A stretch of 64,000 nt of DNA from Thalassobaculaceae bacterium (lineage in GTDB: Bacteria; Pseudomonadota; Alphaproteobacteria; Thalassobaculales; Thalassobaculaceae), in the NCBI GenBank assembly GCA_029212785.1, contig JARGOG010000009.1:1-64000 (forward strand), given 5' to 3'. The position numbers were made by a program, and so were the translations under genes. Below the pieces are notes generated by a model that worked only from the letters and a program-made list of their open reading frames with translations, did not search any database and was not told the origin of the DNA. This document shows positions 26,355 through 35,349 of this stretch, in pieces. The first letter of the stretch is position 1. Each line of letters begins with the position of its first letter.

Positions 26355-27770
26355 TCAGGACTTGTCGTCGTCCTGTTTGTCGTCCTTGGCGCTCAGTCCG
26401 CCGAGGCAGGCCGTCATGGAATCGACCAGACTCTTGACGGTACTGGCCGAGGCATCGGCCTGTTCCAGGAGCTGAACCTGCGCCTGGATCTCCTGCCGTC
26501 GGGTCCCGATCCGGCTGGAGAATGCGTCCCGGGCCGCCTCGGGCATCGACTGTCCAGTGCCGCTGGAGGTCATGGAGAGCTGTTCCATCGTGGCTTCCGC
26601 CTCCATTGCCGCGGTCTCCGCCTTCTCGGCATCGTCCTTGGCATCCTCGATGGTCTCGTCGAGTGTCTCGCCGGTCTTTTTCAGCGAGCCCTGGACCGTG
26701 CTGTAGTGGTCCTTCAGCGCCTTCAGGGCGGCGTCGGGATCGGCGCTGGTCTTGCTCAGCTGCTGCATGGTCGCGGCGATGATCTGGTCCGTGGCGCCGA
26801 TCAGCCGGTTGGCCCGGGCGAGGGTGAGTGTGACGGCCGCCGATTCGAACGCACTTTTCGCGGTGGCGACGCGGTTGGTGGACGCCTGCAGATCGGCGAT
26901 CCGGGCGTCGAACATCGAGGTCCGCCCGATCAGGACCGGATCCTGCGAGGGGAACACCGTCGGCGCCACAGTCATGAAGTCGGATGCCAACCCGCCGGAA
27001 GCGGGATTGTCCGAGCTGTCGGAGGTGTTGGGGTCGGACGGTGCGGCCTCCTGTTGCGCGGAGCGGACACGCCCGGTTCCGCCGCGGACATCGATGTTCT
27101 GCAGGGCCCGGATCGCGCCGAGAAGCGGATCGTTGCGGGCGCCGTTGCCCGGCGAGGGGGCCGCCAAGGCGGTCTCCGCCAGCGGGCTGGACATGCCGGA
27201 AGGGTCGTTGGGGGGAGTTCCGTCGTCGTCCCCGCCACCCCCGGTCGACGTGTCGCTGGCGAGGGTGCCCGTGCGGATCGCGCAGCTGATGGCCGCGACC
27301 CCCTTGGCATAGATTTCCTTGCGGTCGGCGATCGGCAGTAGGCTACTGGCTCCATAGGCGCTGCCGCCGACCAGGCCGGCGCCGAGCAATGCGTCCGTGT
27401 GCGAGCGGAAGATTCCGAAGGCAAGGGCGGCGATGCCGCTGCCGAAGGCGATCGTACCGGTCGCCGTCTCGTACTGGTCGAGGCCGACCAGTCGCTCGGA
27501 CATCTCCTTGCGCTTCTCCCGGGCGTAATCCAGCGCGTCGACAAATGTCGGCTCGGCCGGCAGTTCATCGCCGGGGATCACGTAGGGATTGGTGATCGCG
27601 CTGCAGGCGCCGAGCGTCAAAGCCGCGGCGCCGGCGACCAGACGTTTGACGTGCAGAGCATAGGGCGCGTCGGTACGGCACAGGCGCCGGCCCGATCGGT
27701 CAAGATTGTCCCGCAAGGGCGGCCGTACCGGCGCCTTGGCGAATGTCGTCTCGCTATGTCGTGTCACCAT
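26355..27770 (-). CDS. Lipoprotein of unknown function with long pre-signal segment
   Basis: A 471-residue protein. The ATG at 27770 is fixed by an AGGAGG (27776-27781) 5 bases away. A lipobox (AALTLGAC) places the acylated Cys near residue 56, after an unusually long, Arg-rich, ~40-residue leading segment. Residues ~90-150 contain two hydrophobic stretches (GTIAFGSGIAALAFGIF, GAGLVGGSAYGASSLLP). A Gly/Asp-rich linker follows, then a long alpha-helical region with coiled-coil-like Ala/Glu/Lys composition and an acidic end (KDDKQDDDKS). I do not recognise the family. It lies upstream of the double protease in the same direction. Confidence 0.75.
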   Translation of the reverse strand: MVTRHSETTFAKAPVRPPLRDNLDRSGRRLCRTDAPYALHVKRLVAGAAALTLGACSAITNPYVIPGDELPAEPTFVDALDYAREKRKEMSERLVGLDQYETATGTIAFGSGIAALAFGIFRSHTDALLGAGLVGGSAYGASSLLPIADRKEIYAKGVAAISCAIRTGTLASDTSTGGGGDDDGTPPNDPSGMSSPLAETALAAPSPGNGARNDPLLGAIRALQNIDVRGGTGRVRSAQQEAAPSDPNTSDSSDNPASGGLASDFMTVAPTVFPSQDPVLIGRTSMFDARIADLQASTNRVATAKSAFESAAVTLTLARANRLIGATDQIIAATMQQLSKTSADPDAALKALKDHYSTVQGSLKKTGETLDETIEDAKDDAEKAETAAMEAEATMEQLSMTSSGTGQSMPEAARDAFSSRIGTRRQEIQAQVQLLEQADASASTVKSLVDSMTACLGGLSAKDDKQDDDKS

Positions 27771-27923
27771 GTCGTCCTCCTGGTCCCAAGCTCCCCCTCC
27801 CATCGAGGTCGGATGCCTTATGTCGTCAGGAGACAGGCCGGCTGTTTGCCTGGCGTGAACCGGGTGTCATCGCGGCGTCAAATCCACGGACGCATGGAAT
27901 TTCGTCGAGGGCGCGTGTCGATG

Positions 27924-27952
27924 AAAAAGCCGCCGCGGAAGACCGCGGCGGC
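27924..27952 (-). terminator. Rho-independent terminator of the PAP2-subtilase operon
   Basis: GCCGCCGCGG (27929-27938) and CCGCGGCGGC (27943-27952) form a perfect 10-bp stem with a 4-base loop. On the minus strand it is followed by TTTTT (27924-27928). It lies 42 bases after the subtilase stop, so the lipoprotein/double-protease genes downstream need their own promoter. Confidence 0.85.
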
Positions 27953-27993
27953 TGGAGTTTCCCGGGCAGGAACGCCGGGCAGGGAGGGTTGGT

Positions 27994-30198
27994 TCAGACG
28001 CCGAAACGGCGCCGGTAGTCCGGCCGGCCCACCGGCGGTTCCGGCGGCAACAGCCGGCCATCGCCGACCCGCGCGTGTCCGAGATATCGCTGACGCTGCT
28101 GGTCGTCGGTGCCGATCGGGTCGAAGGGGCCCTGGGGGCCGGTCGGTGTTCCGGCCTCGGACTGCCCTACCCGGGCGAGGATCCTTTGGCGCGCGGTGCC
28201 CGAGCGTTGGCCGGTGCGGATCTCGCCGGCAAGGGCGCGGGCGACGGACGGTGCGGCGACGCTGGTCCCGGATTGGGCGTGGTTCTGGCCGGTCTGTGTA
28301 CCTGCCGCCAGCACCCCCCGGCTGTAGCTCCCCGCCTCCGACACCGCGGACAGGTCTGGACCGTCCGGGACGGTTCCACCGATCCGTCGATGCGTCGGCC
28401 CAGCGCCCGAATAGTCGGCCATGTTGCCGTCCGACCACCTGTATCCGCCGACCACGACCGGCCCGAGTGTCGTGCAATAGGCGTTGAAGGTTCCCCGCCG
28501 GGTCACCGATGACGTCTGCTGTGTCGGGCTGACCCGACGCCGGCCATTACTGCTCTCGAATATGACGTAATCCGGGTGATCGATGTAGGACTGACGGCCG
28601 GTCGGCCGCTGCCGGATCAGGGAGTCGTCGCGGCGAACCCGGACGTCGATCGGGTCGCCGGGGTTCAAGCCGGGCGCATCTATCCGGATTGTCCAGAGAC
28701 CGTGCGGGCAGGTGGGCTGACCGAGGGTCTCGGTCCCTGTCGGGCGGATGGCGACGACGATGTGCTCGCGCGGACCGCGACCCGCCCCCGTGTCGAAGCG
28801 ATGGTAGACGCTGGCCAGGACGTCGCTTCCCACGACCCAGTCCAGGTGGTGCCCAACCTGGCTCTGTACGGGGGGCGGAGCCATGCCGGTCGGAGGCAGC
28901 ACGGAGACGCTGATCTTCTGCTGTTCCGTGGGGGATTGCGGAAGCCAGATGTGCAGATAGCTTGACGTCTTGTCGTCCGGTTGGACCCGCCACGGGATTT
29001 CGACGCTGTTGTTTTCGCCGACCGTCGGTTTGGCGACCACGCGCCACAGGTGACTATTGCCGACGGGGAGCACGACCTCGCACTCGGTGTCGCCGTTCGG
29101 ACCGCGATAGGCTTGGAGAAAGCTCTCGATGGTACTCTCCATGAGGCCTGATCCGTCATGCGGCCCCGCCGTCGTCCCGAAGCTGAAGTTGAGGACGAGC
29201 GGCAGCAGCCCGGCCGTCGTCGGGTCCTGGCCGCGCCGCTTCGCGACCGCCTGGGACAGCCGTCGCGCCCGGTGCAGGATCTCCTTCAGGGCAAGGTCCA
29301 GCGCGGGTGCCATGAACACATCGGAGCGTTCGGCGATCGCGGCGGATGCCAGTTGGACCCCGATGATCGGGCGCCGCTTTGCCTCGGCAAGCTCCTCCTG
29401 CACCCGGTAGTCGTAGCCGGCGGCCACGTCGAGCACATGGGTTCCATGCGAGCGGCGGAACATCACCGCCTGTCGGCTTTCCCGGCCGGTATCGATCATG
29501 GCAACGGACGGCGATCTGTAGAGCCGATCCTCGTCGTTGCCATGGCGGCGCAGCAGTGCGTCGATCTCCGATTTCGTGTGGTCCCGGCCGGTCGGCGGGC
29601 CGCGGCGTCCGTCTGTCGAGGGCAGGGCCCTGGCGTTCATGTCCCAGAGATACCAGAACCGGCTGCGGTCGGGCGCGAGCCGGAACCGCTCGTTGGCAAA
29701 CCCGATCCCGTCATCGATGATCGCCATGATCACGAGGTCCTCGTCGAGGTCGAAATCGGAGACGTCGCCTTCCGGTTCCTCTTCTCCGGACCCGGTTTCC
29801 TGCGGCGCCGGCGGGACGGTGTCCTCGGCCACGACCGAGCCGATGCCGGCGACGCGACCACCGGATTCTTCGGCGGATTCGGCGATTAACTGCGCGTCCC
29901 GGCTGTGGGCGATCCCGGTAACCCGTATCTCCTCGGCATCTCCGTTGGCCGGACCGGTTCTGACGAAGGCGCGCAACGCCTCCAGAGAACCGGCGCCGAC
30001 GGCCAGTTTCTGAGCGATTCCGGGATCGGTTGCGTCAGGCTGCTCGGTCCCCGACAGGAGGGCGGCCGCGCCGGCCCGAGTCAGTTGCAGGGTGAGCGGA
30101 TGGTACCCCTCGCTTTCCATCACCACGTGGACCCAATGCTCTTCCGGATAGGGGTCGCTCGGAAGTGTCTGGACGGATTTCCATTTGCCGCTGGTCAT
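27994..30198 (-). CDS. Subtilisin-like serine protease (S8)
   Basis: A 734-residue protein. Residues ~155-660 hold a subtilase domain with Asp162 (AIIDDGIG), His251 (RRSHGTHVLDVAAG), a likely oxyanion Asn381 (LPVGNSH) and Ser646 (SGTSVAAPSVARAL). A ~200-residue insert with beta-rich sequence separates the oxyanion and Ser regions. An acidic, Glu-rich linker (residues 135-154) precedes the domain. There is no signal peptide. The gene overlaps the PAP2 gene upstream by 4 bases (ATGA) and ends at a strong terminator. It is only distantly similar to the S8 domain of the neighbouring double protease. Confidence 0.88.
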   Translation of the reverse strand: MTSGKWKSVQTLPSDPYPEEHWVHVVMESEGYHPLTLQLTRAGAAALLSGTEQPDATDPGIAQKLAVGAGSLEALRAFVRTGPANGDAEEIRVTGIAHSRDAQLIAESAEESGGRVAGIGSVVAEDTVPPAPQETGSGEEEPEGDVSDFDLDEDLVIMAIIDDGIGFANERFRLAPDRSRFWYLWDMNARALPSTDGRRGPPTGRDHTKSEIDALLRRHGNDEDRLYRSPSVAMIDTGRESRQAVMFRRSHGTHVLDVAAGYDYRVQEELAEAKRRPIIGVQLASAAIAERSDVFMAPALDLALKEILHRARRLSQAVAKRRGQDPTTAGLLPLVLNFSFGTTAGPHDGSGLMESTIESFLQAYRGPNGDTECEVVLPVGNSHLWRVVAKPTVGENNSVEIPWRVQPDDKTSSYLHIWLPQSPTEQQKISVSVLPPTGMAPPPVQSQVGHHLDWVVGSDVLASVYHRFDTGAGRGPREHIVVAIRPTGTETLGQPTCPHGLWTIRIDAPGLNPGDPIDVRVRRDDSLIRQRPTGRQSYIDHPDYVIFESSNGRRRVSPTQQTSSVTRRGTFNAYCTTLGPVVVGGYRWSDGNMADYSGAGPTHRRIGGTVPDGPDLSAVSEAGSYSRGVLAAGTQTGQNHAQSGTSVAAPSVARALAGEIRTGQRSGTARQRILARVGQSEAGTPTGPQGPFDPIGTDDQQRQRYLGHARVGDGRLLPPEPPVGRPDYRRRFGV

Positions 30199-31454
30199 GA
30201 TCCTACCCTCGCGTGGCTCGCCGCCAGGTCACTCCATTCCCTTTTGGCTTTTCTCCAAAGCCAGTTGAGGGGCGTGCGGTTGCCCTCGCTGTCTTCGTCC
30301 TGGGTGGAGTCGCCCGGAATGTCGAACAAGGGGCGGCGGTCGAGGAAAGGCATCTGAGGTGTGGTCCGATTTGAGAGCATGTCCTCCATGATGCCGTCCC
30401 ATGGAAAATCGAGATCGCCATAGTGCCGGGCCTTGAACTTCCAGCCGCTGAAGCTCGCGCTTTCCTTGCCCCGCGCGCGGGCGAGGAAGAAGTCTCCAAG
30501 AACCGTGCCCAGGACCTGCCCGCAGGCATTGTCGATCGGAAAATGCACGCCGGCGACGACCCGGTTCGTGGCGATCCGAGCGGCCATGCGGAAGAGCTGC
30601 TCACGGATCTTCCGGTCGGGCCCGTAGAGCTGTGTGTCGAGAGGCTTCGACAGCTTTGTCAGGACGCGGGCGATCATAAAGGATTCCACCGCGTGTCCGC
30701 TTGGATAGGTGCCGTGGCCGGGGGTCGGGATCATCGGATTGACCTGGGCGCTGTATTCGATCGGCCGGCGGCCGGCGACTGTGTGCTTGATCCGCATTTC
30801 CAGCGCGACGACCGCCCGCAGCAGGGCGGCGATCAGTTCGTTTGTGTACCGGGTGCGTTCGCGATGCAGAAAGCCGATCCCGGCGAAGAAATCCACATGG
30901 CCGCTGAGCTGGGCCAGGATCTCGGCGGACCGGTCCCGGCGGAGGTCGGCATATCCACGGACATGCTTGAGCTGGTTGCAGCGGATTTCCTCCGGTGTCG
31001 GCTGAACGATCTTGGCGATCTGCCACGACGCGAAATAGTCGCTGCCCTGCGGTATACCGGGGTCGGGGCGGTTGATGATCTTGGACGTGGGCAGATACTG
31101 GACCTTGATCGTCTCCTGCTTCTGGCCGCCGCCGGGGGGCGCGTCGGTCTGGTGGCTGACATGCAGGCCGCTGATCGTGTCGAGGGCAAGGATGTGGGCG
31201 CGGACCCGCGGCGACCAACGCTCCATCTCCTTGCTGCTGTTCGGCTTCCCCTGAGACGGGGAATGGATGGGGTTCAGCCACGGGCCGACGATCCCTTCAT
31301 GGGCGCTGAGCAGGGCGCCTGATGTGTAGGGCGACAGCATTCGCCCGCCGAAGCGGTCGGTCTGCATGACACCGCTGTTCTCTCCATTCTCTCCGTTCTC
31401 GCCATTTTCCCCGTTCTCACCGTTCTCGCCGTTGAGTGCTCCCCAAATGCTCAT
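30195..31454 (-). CDS. PAP2 / vanadium-haloperoxidase-type phosphatase
   Basis: A 419-residue protein starting at the ATG at 31454, which follows a GAGGAG. The PAP2/haloperoxidase signature is complete: Lys223-x6-Arg230-Pro231 (KHTVAGRRP), PSGH at 251-254, and Arg298-x5-His304-x3-Asp308 (RVVAGVHFPID). These residues bind phosphate or vanadate in acid phosphatases and haloperoxidases. The spacing and the soluble character (no membrane helices) favour a haloperoxidase-like or soluble acid phosphatase fold, and activity cannot be decided here. The N-terminus carries six Gly-Glu-Asn repeats. It is translationally coupled to the subtilase gene. Confidence 0.82.
   Translation of the reverse strand: MSIWGALNGENGENGENGENGENGENSGVMQTDRFGGRMLSPYTSGALLSAHEGIVGPWLNPIHSPSQGKPNSSKEMERWSPRVRAHILALDTISGLHVSHQTDAPPGGGQKQETIKVQYLPTSKIINRPDPGIPQGSDYFASWQIAKIVQPTPEEIRCNQLKHVRGYADLRRDRSAEILAQLSGHVDFFAGIGFLHRERTRYTNELIAALLRAVVALEMRIKHTVAGRRPIEYSAQVNPMIPTPGHGTYPSGHAVESFMIARVLTKLSKPLDTQLYGPDRKIREQLFRMAARIATNRVVAGVHFPIDNACGQVLGTVLGDFFLARARGKESASFSGWKFKARHYGDLDFPWDGIMEDMLSNRTTPQMPFLDRRPLFDIPGDSTQDEDSEGNRTPLNWLWRKAKREWSDLAASHARVGS
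31377..31433 (-). repeat. Tandem 9-bp coding repeat (Gly-Glu-Asn)
   Basis: About six copies of a 9-base unit, variants of GGCGAGAACG, encode the N-terminal GENGENGENGENGEN tract of the PAP2 protein. Copies differ mainly at third positions. Because the unit is a multiple of three, copy-number changes would alter tract length but not frame. Confidence 0.8.
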
Positions 31455-31886
31455 CTCTCTCTCCTCACCAACGGCGCCCGCCGACTCACGGGTCGGCCGA
31501 GGGCGCCGGTCAATTGCAGGTGTTGGGAGGATGAGGGGTGCGGTTGAACTAAACAACTAGAGCGGGCAGTTTTTGACGGAAGATTGACGCTAGGAAGAAT
31601 CTCATACGCCGATAGCACGTAAGGCGGACAATACTTAAATTCACAAGACGGCAAGTGACGGGACGAGTTGGTAGACGAGTCAATTCAGGCCGCAATTGAA
31701 CCGAGTGCTCAAAGACCGGCAGGCTCGTCGGGATAGCTAAGCCGATTGTTGTGATGTCCCGGTCGACTCCCACCCATAGAAACGCAGGAAAAATAAAAAT
31801 ATATGATGGTGGTGGACTCCAATCGATATCGTGATAGGTGTGTTTTGGTCATGTCAGCAACCACATAGTCAGGCGCGGTTGAATAG
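31455..31886. other. AT-richer divergent intergenic region
   Basis: 432 bases without a convincing gene, clearly richer in A/T than the surroundings (for example 31780-31830). It must hold promoters for the PAP2-subtilase operon and for the SARP-like regulator. The 9-mer GCGGTTGAA occurs as a direct repeat near both ends (31540-31548 and 31875-31883). No clear -35/-10 pair is called. Confidence 0.5.
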
Positions 31887-33509
31887 TTGCGTAACTCGGT
31901 GGGGGTAGAGAAAGCATTGCGGATTTTCACCATCGGTCCTCTGCGGGTAGAGGGGCCGAATGGGGAAGATCTGACTCCACGGAACACCGGGCCTCAATGT
32001 CTCCTGGCCATCCTGGCATCGTCCCCCGACGTTCGGCGATCGCGCGAATGGCTTCAGGCGAAAATCTGGAGCGACCGCTTCAAGGAACAGGCGTCCGGCA
32101 GTTTCCGGCAGGCTCTCTACAGCCTGAGAAAGTCGCTGGGGGAGGCCGGCAACTGTGTCGTCGGTGACGGTACGATGCTGTGGCTCGATCGGTCATCGGT
32201 GTGGGTCGACCGCTATGACGGCGATCTCGTCGCGCTGTTCTCGCAATCGGCGACGGACGCTCCGGAGTTGCTGCATGGTCTGTCCAGCAGCGATAGCGAG
32301 TTCCAGAACTGGATCCGCGACGAGCGGGCCGAGTTCGAGCGCCAGACGGAGCCGCTGCGGGTGCAGGCCAAGCGGCGCACGGTTACCAACCGACCCTGGC
32401 TCGTCCTTCTGGCGCCCCAGGCATCGACGGTGGGCGACGGGGCTTTTCACGCCCGGGTCGTCGCCGACGCGATTGCCGGCCACATAAAGGACCAGGGATT
32501 CGCCGATGTCGTCGACGGACCCAGGGCCGGCGTCGGGATCGGGTTGCGGGTGGAGGCGGTCGGGGGTGCCGGCCATAGCGTCCTGCATGTCTCGCTGCGC
32601 GAACCGCTGACCGACACGATGCTCTGGTCGGTCTCGCAACCGGTCTATGTCGATGGCGGGGAGCGCCCCGACACGGCGCGCCTCGACTTGCTGATCAATC
32701 AGGCGGCGGACATCGCGGCGTTTCAGATCGGCATGCTCTCCAAGGAGCGCGGCGGGGAGTCCGCGACCACTCTCGGCATCGAAGCCGTCGGCCGGATGTT
32801 CCGTAGCGGCCTCGACGATTTGGACGTGGCCGATACCCTGCTCGACCAGGCCTATGAGCAGACCGGCCGCGGAATCTTTCTCGCCTGGCAGGCCTATCGC
32901 GAGACGTTCCTGGTCGGAGAGCATCTGGCGGATCGCAGTGCGCAACGTGACAAGGTCAGGGAACTGATCGCGCGGGCCATCGAACTGGAACAGTACAACT
33001 CCACGGTTCTGGCGCTCGCGTCCTATACCGCCTGTTTCGTGCTCGAAGAATACCGCACCGGTCTGGAATTGGCTGAGCGCAGCCTGAGCTATAACGCGAG
33101 AAACCCGCTTGGCCGCATCCACCTGGCGCGGGCGCTGTCTTACCTCGGTGACCACGGCAAGGCGTATGAAGAGGCGACGCGGGCGTGTCAGATGGCTGGA
33201 CCGGGGCCGTACCGGTACGTGTTCGATTTCATCGCCGGCGTGGCCGCGGTCATGGTCGGACGGCGCGAGGAGGCGATGCGCCACCACGAAACGGTCCGTC
33301 TGATGAAGCCGGGATTCCGCGCCGCCCGGCGCCAGCTCTTCGCGCTCTATGGCATCGAGGGCATGACCGACAAGGCGCGGGGAGAGTTCGTTGCGCTGCG
33401 TCGCCTGGAACCCAATTTCTCCCTGTCGCTGCTGCGCGACCCCGACTATCCGGCGAAGGGCCTGCAGAGTGCAGGGTGCCTCGCATTCAACAACGACGAG
33501 TTCAATTGA
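31887..33509 (+). CDS. SARP/AfsR-like transcriptional regulator
   Basis: A 540-residue protein (TTG at 31887; GTG 31899 or TTG 31917 are alternatives, and none has a strong ribosome site). Residues ~10-100 form an OmpR-like winged helix of the SARP type (ALRIFTIGPLRVEG, then SREWLQAKIWSDRFKEQASG and SFRQALYSLRKSLGE). Residues ~385-520 are helical and TPR-like (LELAERSLSYNARNPLGRIH, ALSYLGDHGKAYEEATRAC). The middle part resembles the alpha/beta region found between these in proteobacterial homologues. Regulators of this class activate neighbouring operons, so the divergent protease operon and the downstream lipase/oxidase cluster are candidates. No kinase-receiver residues are seen. Confidence 0.78.
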   Translation: MRNSVGVEKALRIFTIGPLRVEGPNGEDLTPRNTGPQCLLAILASSPDVRRSREWLQAKIWSDRFKEQASGSFRQALYSLRKSLGEAGNCVVGDGTMLWLDRSSVWVDRYDGDLVALFSQSATDAPELLHGLSSSDSEFQNWIRDERAEFERQTEPLRVQAKRRTVTNRPWLVLLAPQASTVGDGAFHARVVADAIAGHIKDQGFADVVDGPRAGVGIGLRVEAVGGAGHSVLHVSLREPLTDTMLWSVSQPVYVDGGERPDTARLDLLINQAADIAAFQIGMLSKERGGESATTLGIEAVGRMFRSGLDDLDVADTLLDQAYEQTGRGIFLAWQAYRETFLVGEHLADRSAQRDKVRELIARAIELEQYNSTVLALASYTACFVLEEYRTGLELAERSLSYNARNPLGRIHLARALSYLGDHGKAYEEATRACQMAGPGPYRYVFDFIAGVAAVMVGRREEAMRHHETVRLMKPGFRAARRQLFALYGIEGMTDKARGEFVALRRLEPNFSLSLLRDPDYPAKGLQSAGCLAFNNDEFN

Positions 33510-33978
33510 CCGCAGCGGTTGAGGGCGGCGGCTCCTAGACCGGGGGAACCGTGCCGCTTTTTCCGACACCAGACCTTCGTTCGAATGCCGGGGCGTGCGG
33601 CAGAGGACCGGGAACACGAGGGGCGCGCCGGTAAAGGTGGGAGTCACCGCCAGCGACGTCCGAGCGTCCCCCCGTGTCGGTCCGACGGGCCGACAGCGCC
33701 TGACACCGCCACGGATCGGCAGTCCCGTTCACAATCAAACTCAGCGCCGATGCTCGGCAGCGTGATCGTTGCGTCGATCCATCTATGCGGGTGAATATTA
33801 TTTTACTCAGAAAAAACTCATGCTATAGGAGAAATACGTGAATTGAAAAATACCAAAAGGGGTGTTGCCGAGTCGCCTTTCGTGTGTCGGTCTGCCTCGA
33901 CGCTGACCAACCCGGCACTGCTGTTCCGGCAGGCCCAAGCCACGCAAGGGCGATACCCGGCACCTCGCTTCAGGGGGC
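33510..33978. other. Intergenic region before the lipase/oxidase cluster
   Basis: 469 bases with no convincing gene. The stretch 33788-33860 is markedly AT-rich and contains TTATTT (33798-33803) and GCTATA (33821-33826), 17 bases apart, a weak candidate promoter reading toward the lipase gene. A GGAG (33827-33830) is followed by GTG AAT TGA, a two-codon frame that is probably chance. A 68-codon frame starting at TTG 33843 was judged non-coding. Confidence 0.4.
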
Positions 33979-35298
33979 GTGATCACCGTGGCAATGCCGC
34001 CGTATCCAACGATCGTTGTGCCGGGAATCACGGCATCTTACCTGCTTGACGGGTACCCGCTGCCGCCGGAGACGATCTGGTCGGTTCTTACCAAGGAATA
34101 CGAGCGCGCCGCCCTGCATCCCGACGATCTTCGGTTCGAGGCCGCCGAACCCGCCCTGGTTGCGGCCGGTCAGGTTTTCGAAATCGCATACCGGGAGCTG
34201 ATCGAGGAGCTTCGGCACAACCTACGCAGCAAGTCGGACCAACCGGTTCCGGTCTTCCCTTTCTCCTACGACTGGCGGCAGCCCCTCGATATGACGGAGC
34301 GGCGGCTCGGGCGGTTCGTCGAGGAGGTGATCGCGCGTACCAAGCTCCTGCGTCATTACGACCGCGCGGGATATGCCGACGACCCTAAGGTGAACCTGCT
34401 CGGGCACTCGATGGGCGGGCTGGTGATTGCCGGTTATCTCCAGCGCGCGGGGAACAGCCACCGGGTGGCCAAGGTCGCCACGCTGGCGGCCCCATTCCAG
34501 GGGTCGTTCGAGGCGGTCATCAAGGTCACGACGGGGACCGCCGACCTCGGTGAGTCGGCCCCGAGTTCGCGCGAGCGCGAGGCCTCGCGGGTGACCCCGG
34601 CGCTCTACCATCTGCTGCCGAGCTTCGCGAATGGCGTGATGGTTCCGCCGAGCCTGCCAAGGTCGCTCTACGACCCTGGAATCTGGCAACCCAGCATCAT
34701 CGACACGATCAAGGAATACATCCGGCTGCGCGGGCTCAGCGGCACCGGCCGGGACGACCAGGCGCGCGCCCTGTTCCAGGGCTTGCTCGAGGTGGCCTCG
34801 GGGCACCGCCAGCGCATCGACAGTCTCGATCTGGGCGAAATCGGTCTGGTCGCGGATGACTGGCTCTGCGTCGCCGGCGTCAACACCAAGACGCGCGTGC
34901 GTCTGACGGTGGAGGACACCGGCAAGGGGCCGAATTTCCGGTTCATGACGACGGATCGCGACAACCGCTGGGGCGATCAGGATCCGCAGCAGCGGCGCCT
35001 GACAGGCGACGGCACGGTTCCTTTCGAAGGCGCGGTTCCGAAGTTCCTTTCCGAGGCGAACCTGATCTGCGTGACGCCGGACGACTACGGCTACTGGGAG
35101 ATCCAGGACCGGACGGTCTCCGCCGTCGCCGGCTTCCACGGAATCCTGCCGAACATGGACATGCTGCACCGCCTCGTCGTCGCTCATTTCACCGGGCGGC
35201 CGGACCGGCACGGCAACATCTGGGGTCGGCCGGCGCCCGGAATTTCCAAGGACGATTGGCGGCCGGCGGTGTCCGGACTTGCAACGCCCGATGACTAG
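33979..35298 (+). CDS. LCAT-type alpha/beta-hydrolase (lipase/acyltransferase-like)
   Basis: A 439-residue protein; the start may be GTG 33979, GTG 33988 or ATG 33994, since an AGGGGG sits close upstream. The nucleophile elbow is GHSMGG with Ser144, and the opening IVVPGITASYLL and FSYDWRQPLDMT match the lecithin-cholesterol-acyltransferase group. The late TGDGTVPFEGA and GFHGILPNMDML regions supply candidate Asp and His. Such enzymes cleave or transfer acyl chains of phospholipids or sterols. No signal peptide is visible. It lies 51 bases upstream of the cytochrome gene in the same direction. Confidence 0.85.
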   Translation: MITVAMPPYPTIVVPGITASYLLDGYPLPPETIWSVLTKEYERAALHPDDLRFEAAEPALVAAGQVFEIAYRELIEELRHNLRSKSDQPVPVFPFSYDWRQPLDMTERRLGRFVEEVIARTKLLRHYDRAGYADDPKVNLLGHSMGGLVIAGYLQRAGNSHRVAKVATLAAPFQGSFEAVIKVTTGTADLGESAPSSREREASRVTPALYHLLPSFANGVMVPPSLPRSLYDPGIWQPSIIDTIKEYIRLRGLSGTGRDDQARALFQGLLEVASGHRQRIDSLDLGEIGLVADDWLCVAGVNTKTRVRLTVEDTGKGPNFRFMTTDRDNRWGDQDPQQRRLTGDGTVPFEGAVPKFLSEANLICVTPDDYGYWEIQDRTVSAVAGFHGILPNMDMLHRLVVAHFTGRPDRHGNIWGRPAPGISKDDWRPAVSGLATPDD

Positions 35299-35349
35299 CG
35301 GCGACCGAACCCGCCGGCCGCAGCGCCCGCATTGAAGGAGGACGCATCC

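Noticed and set aside
33843-34049. 68-codon frame starting at TTG before the lipase gene
   Set aside because: It overlaps the lipase start, has no recognisable similarity and no convincing ribosome site, and its composition changes to shadow-like after residue 30.
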